The notes under the pieces are model-generated. The model made no database searches and was not told the origin of the DNA. It saw nothing but the letters and a program-made list of their open reading frames with translations. The position numbers and the translations under genes are program-made. This document shows positions 31,399 to 40,002 of a stretch of DNA of 64,000 bases, in pieces (within the stretch, counting starts at the first letter, position 1; the number at the start of each line of letters is the position of its first letter). The stretch comes from Pusillimonas minor. GTDB taxonomy: Bacteria; Pseudomonadota; Gammaproteobacteria; Burkholderiales; Burkholderiaceae_B. The stretch spans positions 1 to 64,000 of the forward strand of contig NZ_JACJUU010000004.1 of assembly GCF_014237865.1 (NCBI RefSeq). Reading direction: 5' to 3'.

Positions 31399-34300
31399 GT
31401 TTCCCCAATCTGTCGGCACTGGCGGTTAAAGAGCGTGCAATCACCCTGTTTTTTTTGATTTTGGCGGTTATTGCCGGCATTTACGCGTTCATGGCGCTTG
31501 GGCGCGCCGAAGACCCACCGTTTACGGTACGTGCTTTGGTGGTGTCGGCATATTGGCCGGGGGCAACGCCCGAAGAAATGCAGCAACAGGTGGCCGACCG
31601 CCTTGAAAAGCGTCTGCAGGAAGTCCCCAGCCTATACAAGATCGAGACCTCGGTGCGTCCGGGGCAGGTCAGTTTGCAGGTCGAGTTTTTCGACCACACC
31701 CCGAAAGCGCAAGTGCCTGACCTGTTCTACGAAGTACGAAAGCGCATGCAAGAAGAGGCCGTCAGTTTGCCGGCCGGCGTTATGGGGCCAATCGTCAACG
31801 ACGACTTCGCCGATGTTTACTTCAGCCTGGTGGCCCTTACGGCCCCGGGCCTGCCTATGCGCGAACTGACCCGAGACGCCGAAGCCTTGCGCGACCGCAT
31901 CCGCATGGTGCCCGGCGTGCGCAAGGCACTTATTCTTGGGGAACGGTCCGAGCGTGTGTTTGTTGAGTTTGACCCTGTACGCCTGAATAATCTGGGCATC
32001 TCGCCGCAGGCGGTGTTTCAGGCCATTGATGCCCATAACCGGTTGTTGCCTGCGGGCCGCCTTGAAACCGAGGGACCGCGGGTTTACTTGCGGCTCGATA
32101 CTGATCTTTCTGATCTGGATGAGCTGTCGTCCGTGCCGTTGCGCATTGGCGATCGTCTGATTCGCCTGTCCGATATTGCAACAGTCACGCCGGGGTATGA
32201 AGACCCGCCGGGCTATTTGGTCCGGTCACGCGGTAACGATGCCATGCTGGTCGGTGTGGTCATGGAAAGTGGCGTGAATGGTCTTGAGCTGGGTGAGCGG
32301 TTGTCTCGGTTCATCGCCAAAGAGCGTGAGACGCTGCCCTTGGGTATGAACATCGAAGTGCTGACCAACCAGGCCGAGGCCATTGCCGGGGCGGTGAGCC
32401 TGTTTCAGGTCAAGTTTTTTGTCGCGATTGCCGTCGTGGTGGCGGTCAGCATGTTGGCTATTGGGGTGAAGGCCGGATTAATTGTAGGGGTTGCCGTACC
32501 GCTGACACTGGGCATTACGTTTCTGATCATGCTGCTGATGAACATCAACCTCGATCGCGTTACGCTGGGCGCGCTGATATTGGCTTTGGGGTTGCTGGTC
32601 GATGACGCCATTATTGCGGTCGAGATGATGCTGGTCAAAATGGAGGCCGGCTGGGACCGTGTGCGTGCGGCGGCACATGCCTGGAATGTGACGGCGGCGC
32701 CAATGCTGTTTGGCACCTTGGTGACCGTCGCGGGGTTTATCCCGGTGGGGTTTGCACAATCGGCGGTGGGCGAGTACACCGGCAATATTTTCTGGGTGTT
32801 GGGTATTGCGCTGGTGGTGTCGTGGTTGGTGGCGGTGGTGTTTGTGCCTTACCTGGGCGTTAAATTGTTGCCCGACATGCCGGCGCATCATGGTGGCACG
32901 GCCGCGTACCAAACGCCGGGTTATCGTCGTTTGCGCGCGTGGGTGACGTGGTGCGTAGTGCACCGGAAAACAGTTGTTTTTGCCACGGTGGGGTTGCTGG
33001 TGGTGGCCATTGTGGGCATGGCCACCGTGGTGCAGAAGCAGTTCTTTCCGGCGTCCGATCGGCCGGAAGTGCTGGTGAGCGTTTATTTGCCGCAGGGGTC
33101 CAGTATGACGACAACCGACACGACGGTGAGCAAAATCGAGGCTTTGCTTGCCCCCGACGACGATATCCGCAGTTTGTCGGCCTACATTGGCGCCGGGGCG
33201 CCGCGGTTCTTTATTTCTGCCAGCCCCGAAATGCCTAACCCTGCTTTCGCCAAACTGATAGCCGTCACACACGATGCCAAGGCACGTGACCGGGTGATCA
33301 CACGTCTGCAGCAGGCCATCGCCAGCGGGGCATTCCCCGAAGCCCGCGTGCGTGTGACCGGTCTGTTGTATGGGCCGCCTGTGGTGTGGCCGGTGGCTTT
33401 TCGGGTTGTCGGGCCCGACCCGCAGGTGTTGCGTGATATTGGTCACGCGGTACGCCGGCATATGCAAGCGAATCCTCACATTCTCGATGCCCACCTCGAG
33501 TGGGACGAGCGTGCGCCGCAATTGCATTTGTCGATGGACAATGCCCGTTTGCGGCTGCTGGGGTTGACGCCGCTCGAGGTATCGCAACAGTTGCAGTTTC
33601 AGCTCGATGGCCTGGTCATCAGTCAGCTACGCCAAAATATCCGCACTGTCGATGTGGTGGCCCGCATGCAACGGCCCTGGCTTGACGACACGCAGGCACA
33701 AGCCGACGCCCTGGGCCAGATCGAAATCCTGACCCCTGAAGGCCGTAAAGTGCCCTTTGCCCAGCTGGGCCAGGTTGAAACCCGCTTCGAAGAACCCTTG
33801 ATCAAACGCTATAACCGGCAGCGTTCCCTCATGGTGCAGGCCGATGTTCAGGGGGCGCAGCCCAATGATGTCAGTGCGTCGATCTGGCGGGCGCTGGCGC
33901 CGGTGCGCGACACATTGCCCCCGGGGTATGCGTTGCAAATGGCCGGCACAATCGAAGAATCGGGCAAGGGCGAGTCTTCTATTCAAAAGTTGCAGCCGGT
34001 TATGTTTGCCGCCATGCTGGTGTTCATCATGCTGCAAATGCGTTCTTTTTCAGGGACATTCATGGTGGTGGCCACCGCCCCGTTGGGCCTGATTGGCGCC
34101 GTATTGGCCTTGTTGCTGTTCAACCAGCCGTTTGGTTTTGTGGCCTTGTTGGGCCTGACCGGGCTGGCCGGTATCTTGATGCGCAACACCCTCATCCTGA
34201 CACAGCAGGTTGCCGACAATTTTGAAGCCGGTATGACGGCTTTGGAAGGCGTAGTTGAGGCGGCCGTGCAGCGCGCGCGGCCGGTGGTGCTGACGGCCCT

Positions 34301-34454
34301 GGCTGCTGTGCTGGCGTTTGTGCCGCTGACCCTGGACACCTTTTGGGGGCCGCTGGCGTTTGTGCTTATTGGCGGTGTGGCCGTGGGGACAGCCATTACC
34401 CTGCTGTTTGTGCCGGCGCTTTACGGTTTATGGTTCAGGATACGTGCCGCTTGA
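31395..34454 (+). CDS. RND-family efflux transporter
   Basis: 1,019 residues with the 12-helix RND layout: one helix, a large periplasmic loop, six helices, a second loop and five helices. The proton-relay Asp pair appears in GLLVDDAIIAVEMM of TM4. The periplasmic start AYWPGATPEEMQQQVADRLEKRLQEVP matches the multidrug/hydrophobe subgroup (TriC/MexK-like) rather than metal pumps. Its 3' end overlaps the convergent AraC gene by 20 bases. Probably exports toxic aromatics or drugs; the specificity cannot be read. Confidence 0.9.
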   Translation: MSFPNLSALAVKERAITLFFLILAVIAGIYAFMALGRAEDPPFTVRALVVSAYWPGATPEEMQQQVADRLEKRLQEVPSLYKIETSVRPGQVSLQVEFFDHTPKAQVPDLFYEVRKRMQEEAVSLPAGVMGPIVNDDFADVYFSLVALTAPGLPMRELTRDAEALRDRIRMVPGVRKALILGERSERVFVEFDPVRLNNLGISPQAVFQAIDAHNRLLPAGRLETEGPRVYLRLDTDLSDLDELSSVPLRIGDRLIRLSDIATVTPGYEDPPGYLVRSRGNDAMLVGVVMESGVNGLELGERLSRFIAKERETLPLGMNIEVLTNQAEAIAGAVSLFQVKFFVAIAVVVAVSMLAIGVKAGLIVGVAVPLTLGITFLIMLLMNINLDRVTLGALILALGLLVDDAIIAVEMMLVKMEAGWDRVRAAAHAWNVTAAPMLFGTLVTVAGFIPVGFAQSAVGEYTGNIFWVLGIALVVSWLVAVVFVPYLGVKLLPDMPAHHGGTAAYQTPGYRRLRAWVTWCVVHRKTVVFATVGLLVVAIVGMATVVQKQFFPASDRPEVLVSVYLPQGSSMTTTDTTVSKIEALLAPDDDIRSLSAYIGAGAPRFFISASPEMPNPAFAKLIAVTHDAKARDRVITRLQQAIASGAFPEARVRVTGLLYGPPVVWPVAFRVVGPDPQVLRDIGHAVRRHMQANPHILDAHLEWDERAPQLHLSMDNARLRLLGLTPLEVSQQLQFQLDGLVISQLRQNIRTVDVVARMQRPWLDDTQAQADALGQIEILTPEGRKVPFAQLGQVETRFEEPLIKRYNRQRSLMVQADVQGAQPNDVSASIWRALAPVRDTLPPGYALQMAGTIEESGKGESSIQKLQPVMFAAMLVFIMLQMRSFSGTFMVVATAPLGLIGAVLALLLFNQPFGFVALLGLTGLAGILMRNTLILTQQVADNFEAGMTALEGVVEAAVQRARPVVLTALAAVLAFVPLTLDTFWGPLAFVLIGGVAVGTAITLLFVPALYGLWFRIRAA

Positions 34455-35430
34455 GCGTGGCCGACGGTAGCTCGCCAAAGCGTTGCTGGTAGTCGGCCGA
34501 GAACTGGCCCAGGTGCGTAAACCCCCAATGCAACGCCACTTGCGTGACGTTGGTGTGGGTAGTGGGGTGTTGGAGGTCGGCACGGACGCGGTCAAGCCGA
34601 ACCGATTTAAGTAACCGTATGGGCGACGTATTGCGATATTTGCGGAACCCGGCAAACAGGCTGCGGATACTGACCCCGACATGCTCGGCGATGTCGCCGG
34701 CGGTAAGCGGCAGGTGGGCGTGATGTTGGATGTAGTCTTCGGCGCGTTTTATAAACCCCGGAGCGACAATGGCGGGGTCGAAGGCATGCTGCTGGTTATG
34801 CGACAAACTGCTTAATAACGAAACCATCAGGGTTTCTTCGAAACGGGCGGCAATCAGCGGCTGGTTGAAGAGGTCGCCTTCAGAGGCTTCGAGCAATTGC
34901 CAGTCGAGCAAGCGCTTGAGGGATTGTGTGACCGGTGTATTTAGCGGAATGGCCGGGTCAAAATTTAAAGCTCCGCGCACCCCTTGCCCGTAATACTGGG
35001 CGCATTGCTGTTCGAAGGCGTTGCGCTCTACCCGGATGAACAGTTTTTCGGCGTGACGTTCGTGCCGCATGCGAAATTCGAGATCGGGGCTGATGATGGT
35101 GGCGAGACTGGGGTTTGACTGCACCGATTGCCGGTTGCATTCGATGGTTTCTTGCCCGGCAACCGGGATTTGTATCAGGAAAAAATCGTTCAGCTTGCCC
35201 GGCTCGATGTCGACGGTGGCACCATACAGCATGCGGCCGTAGCTAACGCGTTTGCCGGGGCGAAAGTGTATTTGGGTATTAAGCGCCTGTGATTTTCCCA
35301 CCACTTTCAGGTCGTGGTCGCAAAAAATACGGCTGACCTGATGCCTGACTTCTTCGGCATCGTGCGATGTGAATTTTGGGAAACGACTAAACAAATGGCT
35401 GCGCGACTGCGCGTTGGATGCCGCCTGCAT
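34435..35430 (-). CDS. AraC-family transcriptional regulator
   Basis: 331 residues from ATG 35,430, preferred to ATG 35,436 because AAGGA lies 8 bases upstream of it and only 2 from the other. The N-terminal domain is of the AraC-binding-like cupin type; the C-terminal 100 residues hold two helix-turn-helix motifs (TAGDIAEHVGVSIRSLFAGFRKY and VTQVALHWGFTHLGQFSADYQQRFGE). Such proteins usually activate a nearby catabolic operon. Candidates are the Rut-like genes upstream on the same strand and the convergent RND operon. Confidence 0.9.
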   Translation of the reverse strand: MQAASNAQSRSHLFSRFPKFTSHDAEEVRHQVSRIFCDHDLKVVGKSQALNTQIHFRPGKRVSYGRMLYGATVDIEPGKLNDFFLIQIPVAGQETIECNRQSVQSNPSLATIISPDLEFRMRHERHAEKLFIRVERNAFEQQCAQYYGQGVRGALNFDPAIPLNTPVTQSLKRLLDWQLLEASEGDLFNQPLIAARFEETLMVSLLSSLSHNQQHAFDPAIVAPGFIKRAEDYIQHHAHLPLTAGDIAEHVGVSIRSLFAGFRKYRNTSPIRLLKSVRLDRVRADLQHPTTHTNVTQVALHWGFTHLGQFSADYQQRFGELPSATLKRHVS

Positions 35431-35516
35431 GTGCATTTTCCTTCGGCGCCCGGGCAGGCCTGAAGCCGGAAAATGCGGCTGGCAAACCGGGGGAAACGCC
35501 CCAATGACATAAAGCT

Positions 35517-35543
35517 AACAGTTTATACCTAAACTGTTTTTTT
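35517..35543 (+). terminator. Hairpin with T run between AraC and flavin reductase genes
   Basis: AACAGTTT (35,517-35,524) pairs with AAACTGTT (35,531-35,538), with seven T on the plus strand. No plus-strand gene lies nearby, so it may instead be an operator-like dyad in the araC-type promoter or a stop for antisense transcripts. Confidence 0.4.
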
Positions 35544-35584
35544 GCCTCTGGGGGTTTCCCCGGGGTGCTGTTTTGCTGTACGGG

Positions 35585-36082
35585 TTACTGGCCCGAAAAC
35601 GACCCGTAATGGCCTTGCCAATAGGCAAGCGGCTTGGGCCCCGGGTTGATGTCGATACGGGTAACCTTGCCGGCAATAAGGGCGTGCTGACGATGCAGCC
35701 AGACCTTTTCGACATCGCAGGCAAAAGCGGCCAGCGCCCGGCGCGACAGCCAGACGCCGTCAGGCGTTTGATACCAGTCATCGTCGGCGTAACGGTCGTC
35801 ACCTTTACGCCCGCCTTTTCCCGAAAAGTGCTCGGCCACAATTTGCTGGCCGTGTTGCAGCACGTTAATACCGAACTTGCCGGCTTTTTCGATGACGGGC
35901 CACGACGACGAGGTCTGGTTGACCGAAATAAACAGCTCGGGTGGGTCCATAGAGATGGACACCACCGATGTGGCTGTCAGGCCGGTTCGCTCGTTGCCGT
36001 TGGCGGCGGTGATGACCGAGACGCCGCCCGCCAGTTGGCGCATGGCGGCCCGGAATTCCTGGTTGAGTAATGCGTCGTTCAT
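35585..36082 (-). CDS. NAD(P)H:flavin oxidoreductase (RutF/HpaC-like)
   Basis: 165 residues. RAAMRQLAGGVSVITAANGNERTGLTATSVVSISMDPPELFISVN is the classic start of the flavin-reductase domain, followed by KFGINVL and the C-terminal GHYGSF. It overlaps the LLM monooxygenase gene by four bases (ATGA), so it almost certainly supplies reduced FMN to that enzyme, as RutF does for RutA. Confidence 0.9.
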   Translation of the reverse strand: MNDALLNQEFRAAMRQLAGGVSVITAANGNERTGLTATSVVSISMDPPELFISVNQTSSSWPVIEKAGKFGINVLQHGQQIVAEHFSGKGGRKGDDRYADDDWYQTPDGVWLSRRALAAFACDVEKVWLHRQHALIAGKVTRIDINPGPKPLAYWQGHYGSFSGQ

Positions 36083-37179
36083 ACGAATTTTTTGCGAATG
36101 CCACGTGATTCAAGGATGGGCAGCACGTTATCACGGAAATACGGAAACTCTTCCGCGTAATCGAAGAATGATAGCGTAGTACCACCGAAACCGGCTTCGT
36201 GCAGTTGGGTAATGCCGTCTGCGACCTGTTCGGGCGTACCCACCAGCGGGAAGCCGCCATGACCGGCGGCAAAGCGCTCGCGAATGAGGGCCAGCAGGTC
36301 GTGCGGGAACGAATGGGCATGTGCAAACTGCAGACGGATCAGGTTGTCGACGGCAGCCCAGTCAGCGTTGTCTTGCAGCGACTGCCAGACGGCCTTGGCT
36401 TCGGCCTCGGTGGGGCGGCAAATAACGTGCGAGAACGTCAGCACGCCCACTTTACGGCCTTCCTGGTCAAGCGCTTGCTGTTTAAGCTCGGCGACTTCGG
36501 CTTTGGAGCGTTCCAGGTCGATGGCCGGAGTGAACAGGAAGTCGGCGTTGCGTGCAGCAAACTCGCGGCCCAGGCCCGAACCGGCGGCGTTATAAATGGG
36601 TGGCATGGTTTGCGGCTTGGGGTTGCCGTAAGTGCCTTTAAGCTGGAAGTATTTGCCGTTCCAGTCAAAGCGGCCTTCGTGTTTCCACAGTTTCTTGATG
36701 ATGTCGAACCATTCCTGGGCATAGCCGTAGCGGGTTTCGTGGTCATCGGGCAGGGTCAAACCCAGCGCTTCGTATTCGGGTTTGTTCCAGCCGGCCACAA
36801 TGTTCAGGCCGACGCGCTCGCCGCTGATTTGCGCCATGGTGGCAATTTGCTTGGCAATGACCACAGGGTGGTTGGCTGAGGTGTGAATAGTGGCAAATAC
36901 TGTCAGCTGCTTGGTGTTGGCCAGCAGGGCGGTGGCCCAGGTCACAGTTTCAAGTACGTAACCATGAAAGTCGGTTTCGCCGCCGTAACCAATCCAGCGG
37001 GCAATCGGCAGCATGAAGTCCATGCCGGCGTCGTCCAGCAGCTTGCCGATTTTCAGGTTGCTTTCCCAGTCGGCTTTCCAGCGGTTTGGCAGCTTCGAAA
37101 CGGTCATGCCGCCCGAGCAGTTGGTTGAGAAAGTGCCCAGCAGGAAGTGGTCCCTGTTCAGGAAGTTATTGGTTTTCAT
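36079..37179 (-). CDS. LLM-class FMN-dependent monooxygenase (RutA/SsuD-like)
   Basis: 366 residues of the luciferase-like TIM-barrel family: FLLGTFSTNCSGGM, NLKIGKLLDDAGMDFMLPIARW, FATIHTSANHPVVIAKQIATMAQISGERVGLNIVAGWNKPEYEALG. The last stretch is closely shared with RutA and with alkanesulfonate/EDTA-type monooxygenases. Together with the coupled flavin reductase and the nearby isochorismatase-type hydrolase it suggests ring-opening of an N-heterocycle followed by amide or carbamoyl hydrolysis. A palindrome at 37,294-37,317 lies in its upstream region. Confidence 0.9.
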   Translation of the reverse strand: MKTNNFLNRDHFLLGTFSTNCSGGMTVSKLPNRWKADWESNLKIGKLLDDAGMDFMLPIARWIGYGGETDFHGYVLETVTWATALLANTKQLTVFATIHTSANHPVVIAKQIATMAQISGERVGLNIVAGWNKPEYEALGLTLPDDHETRYGYAQEWFDIIKKLWKHEGRFDWNGKYFQLKGTYGNPKPQTMPPIYNAAGSGLGREFAARNADFLFTPAIDLERSKAEVAELKQQALDQEGRKVGVLTFSHVICRPTEAEAKAVWQSLQDNADWAAVDNLIRLQFAHAHSFPHDLLALIRERFAAGHGGFPLVGTPEQVADGITQLHEAGFGGTTLSFFDYAEEFPYFRDNVLPILESRGIRKKFV

Positions 37180-37293
37180 GAGGTCTCCGATGCACTATAA
37201 GTTGTGTTCAACAGGTTTGGCCGGGGCGGGGAACACCCGCCTGGCTGTAACCAAACAGTAATGTGCAGCGGAAGGGTCCGACTATCGGATTTA

Positions 37294-37317
37294 TGCACGA
37301 CCTGTCAGGATCGTGCA
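37294..37317. promoter_or_regulatory. Operator-like palindrome upstream of the LLM monooxygenase gene
   Basis: TGCACGA (37,294-37,300) and TCGTGCA (37,311-37,317) form perfect 7-base arms. The centre CCTGTCAGG is nearly self-complementary as well. It sits between the hydrolase stop codon and the LLM gene start, a place for a repressor site or a weak terminator. Confidence 0.45.
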
Positions 37318-37326
37318 CAAAAATGA

Positions 37327-37998
37327 TCAGTCGGTGCGCAGCCGGGCAATGACTTCGTCGGTGCCTAGTACGTCGCCAAAGAACAGCAGCCAGCCTTCAA
37401 GCGAAGCCTGGTGTTCTTGCGGAGTAACCGCCGACAGCGTGTCGTGCACCATGACCGTCACGTAGTCCAGCATCATGGCGTTGCGGGCGGTTGACTCGCA
37501 GCAGACATTGGTAACTGTGCCGCCCACCAGTACGTTTTTGATGCCTTTGGCTTGCAGGACGTCGTGAAGGTTGGATGACCCAGGGCTTAACGCGCTGTAG
37601 TAGCGTTTGATGACGCGGGTGTCAGACGGGTCGACGCGAAGCGCATTGGGGATTTGAAACCCTTCGTGCGATTCAGACAGTTCGGTCAGGCGTCGCGCAC
37701 TGTTTTTGGGCGCCAGCATATTGTGCTGGAAGTGCGACCAGAATTTTTCGGCGCCGTCGGCACTGGTTTGCACCCATATGACGTGCCCGCCGGCCTGGCG
37801 TAATGCGGCCGCCAAAGCATTGACGGCCGGGAACGTGGCCCGGGCCGCTTTGCATTCACCCAGGTAGCCGGGTTGCGTAAAGAAATTTTGCAGGTCGACC
37901 ACCACAAACGCCGTTTCTGCGGCCTTGAAGTGGTCGTAGGGGTGCAGGCACCCCTGGCGGGCGACGACGCGGTCAATGACAGATTGTGAAAATTCCAT
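37327..37998 (-). CDS. Isochorismatase-family cysteine hydrolase (RutB-like)
   Basis: 223 residues with CGGAG five bases before ATG 37,998. The catalytic triad of the family is visible: Asp in FVVVDLQN, Lys in VIKRYYSA, and Cys in TVTNVCCEST. Members hydrolyse amides or carbamoyl groups (RutB, maleamate amidohydrolase, N-carbamoylsarcosine amidase). Its position before the LLM monooxygenase and flavin reductase points to the second step of a Rut-like nitrogen-heterocycle pathway; the actual substrate is unknown. Confidence 0.88.
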   Translation of the reverse strand: MEFSQSVIDRVVARQGCLHPYDHFKAAETAFVVVDLQNFFTQPGYLGECKAARATFPAVNALAAALRQAGGHVIWVQTSADGAEKFWSHFQHNMLAPKNSARRLTELSESHEGFQIPNALRVDPSDTRVIKRYYSALSPGSSNLHDVLQAKGIKNVLVGGTVTNVCCESTARNAMMLDYVTVMVHDTLSAVTPQEHQASLEGWLLFFGDVLGTDEVIARLRTD

Positions 37999-38026
37999 GA
38001 TGTCTCCGGTAGCCGCCCGGCCCGCT

Positions 38027-39010
38027 TTAGTGGGCGTCTTTAGGGGCGGCGGTTTTCTTCAAGCTTACGATAATACCGCCCACAATCAGCGTCATGGTCA
38101 CACCCAGCGATACCCAGGCCGGGATCTTGCCGATTATGTTGACCAGGAAGATCTTGGAGCCAATGAAGACCAGAATGAGCGACAGCGCGTACTTCAGGTA
38201 ATGGAAGCGGTGAATCATGGCCGACAGTGCAAAGTACAGGGCGCGTAAACCCAGAATGGCAAAAATATTACTGGTGTAAACAATGAACGGGTCGGTGGTG
38301 ATAGCGAAAATAGCCGGGATTGAGTCGACGGCAAACACCAGGTCGGTCAGCTCGACCATGACCAGGGCCAGGAACAGCGGGGTGCCCATGCGCACCAGCT
38401 TGCCGGTTTTCGGGTCGGGTTTTTTCACCCAGAACGAATTGCCATGAAGTTCGTTGGTCAGCGGCATGTGCTTTTTGACGAAATTCAAAACAGGGTTCTT
38501 GGCCAGGTCGGGCTCGGCGTCGGCCATGATCCACATTTTGACGCCCGTAAACACCAGGAACGCGCCAAAAATGTACAGTACCCAGTCAAACTCGTTGATG
38601 AGGGCGGCGCCCAGGCCAATCATGATGGCGCGCAGCACAATGACACCCAAAATACCCCAGAACAGCACACGGTGCTGATACTTTGGCGGGATGGCGAAGT
38701 AGCTAAAAATAAGCGCAATGACAAAAATATTGTCCATTGACAGCGACTTTTCGATCAGGAAGCCGGTGTAGTAGTCAAGGCCCTGCTGGGCGCCCATATA
38801 CCACCAGACCCAGCCGCCAAAAATTAGGGCCGCGGTAATGTACCCCGCCGACAGCAGCAGGCTTTCGCGGATGCCGATTTCGCGCTGCTCTTTATGCAGC
38901 ACGCCCAGGTCAAGCACCAGCAGGGTAATAACGATTAGAAAGAAGAATAGCCAGGCCCAAAGGGGCATGCTGGCCATGGGTGTCGCAAGAAACGAAATGA
39001 GCTCAGTCAT
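38027..39010 (-). CDS. TerC/Alx-family membrane protein (probable manganese exporter)
   Basis: 327 residues with about nine membrane helices. The family motifs EKSLSMDNIF and VELTDLVFAVDSIPA carry the conserved acidic residues thought to coordinate the metal. Alx/TerC proteins export Mn2+ or support metalation of exported proteins. In E. coli alx is controlled by a Mn/pH riboswitch; only 113 bases separate this gene from the divergent nhaR-like gene and I see no such structure. It is adjacent to, but probably independent of, the Rut-like genes. Confidence 0.9.
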   Translation of the reverse strand: MTELISFLATPMASMPLWAWLFFFLIVITLLVLDLGVLHKEQREIGIRESLLLSAGYITAALIFGGWVWWYMGAQQGLDYYTGFLIEKSLSMDNIFVIALIFSYFAIPPKYQHRVLFWGILGVIVLRAIMIGLGAALINEFDWVLYIFGAFLVFTGVKMWIMADAEPDLAKNPVLNFVKKHMPLTNELHGNSFWVKKPDPKTGKLVRMGTPLFLALVMVELTDLVFAVDSIPAIFAITTDPFIVYTSNIFAILGLRALYFALSAMIHRFHYLKYALSLILVFIGSKIFLVNIIGKIPAWVSLGVTMTLIVGGIIVSLKKTAAPKDAH

Positions 39011-39123
39011 GATGCGGTTGCCATTGAAATTAAGTCAGATGGGAAAACAGCGCCAATTGTGCCCGTCTGGTCAGTTCTAATAAACCATCATAAAATTGAA
39101 TATAACTTCGGTTTTTTCGAACT

Positions 39124-40002
39124 ATGATCAATTATCGGCATCTGTATTATTTTTGGGTCGTGGGCAAAGAGGGCGGCTTTTCGCGGGCGGCCGATCGCCT
39201 GGGGGTGGCGGTTCAAACCGTGTCTGCCCAGGTGCGCGCGCTCGAAGAGTCGTTAGGGTGTCAGCTGCTCAAGCCTGCCGGGCGAGGGGTGGCGCTTACC
39301 GATGCGGGCAATGCCGCTTTCGCCCGCGCCGAAGAAATCTTTCAGCTGGGCCAGCGCTTGCCGCAAGAGGTGCTGCAGGCGGCATCGCGGCCAGTGGTGC
39401 GTCTGGCTGTGGGGTTGTCTGACGGCATTTCAAAGCTTGCCGCCCATGCGTTGTTAAAGCCAGTTCTGGCCACTCCCCACTTGCATCTGGTGTGTCACGA
39501 GGGCGAATTCGACCCGCTGCTGGCCGAGCTGACCCTGCATCACATTGACCTGGTGCTGGCGGGGCAGGCCGCGCCAGTTAACCCCAATTTGCGGGTCACC
39601 AGCGAACCGCTAGTGTCGTCGCCCGTCGACTGGTTCGGGCCGTCCGCGTGGGTCAACAAAAAACATGTCCTTGCCTTTCCGGCGTGCCTGGCAACTATCC
39701 CGGTGTTGTTGCCCACCGGGCATTCCGAACTGCGCGCCTCGCTCGATCGCTGGTTTGCCGACATTCGGGTGCAGCCCAATGTGGTGGGCGAGTTCGAAGA
39801 CAGCGCCCTGATGGCGGTGTTTGCGGCTCAGGGTCTGGGCGTGTTCCCGGTCAGTCGGTTTGGCGCCCTGCACACGGGGTTGCTAAAAGGCTTGCGTCGG
39901 CTGGGCGGCGACGATCGGGTGCGCGAAGAGGTTTTTGCCATAAAAAACCGTCGGGGCGAACAGCACCCGCTGGTCGCCCGGATTTTGGCGCACGCGACCT
40001 AG
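39124..40002 (+). CDS. nhaR: LysR-type regulator, NhaR-like
   Basis: 292 residues. The start INYRHLYYFWVVGKEGGFSRAADRLGVAVQTVSAQVRALEESLGCQLL is the NhaR-type winged helix, recognisably distinct from ordinary LysR proteins. The C-terminal domain is the two-lobed effector domain. NhaR activates Na+/H+ antiporter and biofilm genes in response to sodium; here the divergent neighbour is terC, which may be its target. Confidence 0.85.
   Translation: MINYRHLYYFWVVGKEGGFSRAADRLGVAVQTVSAQVRALEESLGCQLLKPAGRGVALTDAGNAAFARAEEIFQLGQRLPQEVLQAASRPVVRLAVGLSDGISKLAAHALLKPVLATPHLHLVCHEGEFDPLLAELTLHHIDLVLAGQAAPVNPNLRVTSEPLVSSPVDWFGPSAWVNKKHVLAFPACLATIPVLLPTGHSELRASLDRWFADIRVQPNVVGEFEDSALMAVFAAQGLGVFPVSRFGALHTGLLKGLRRLGGDDRVREEVFAIKNRRGEQHPLVARILAHAT

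Noticed and set aside
39011-39123. yybP-ykoY manganese riboswitch before terC
   Set aside because: The intergenic space is only 113 bases, is shared with a divergent gene, and no matching helices were seen.
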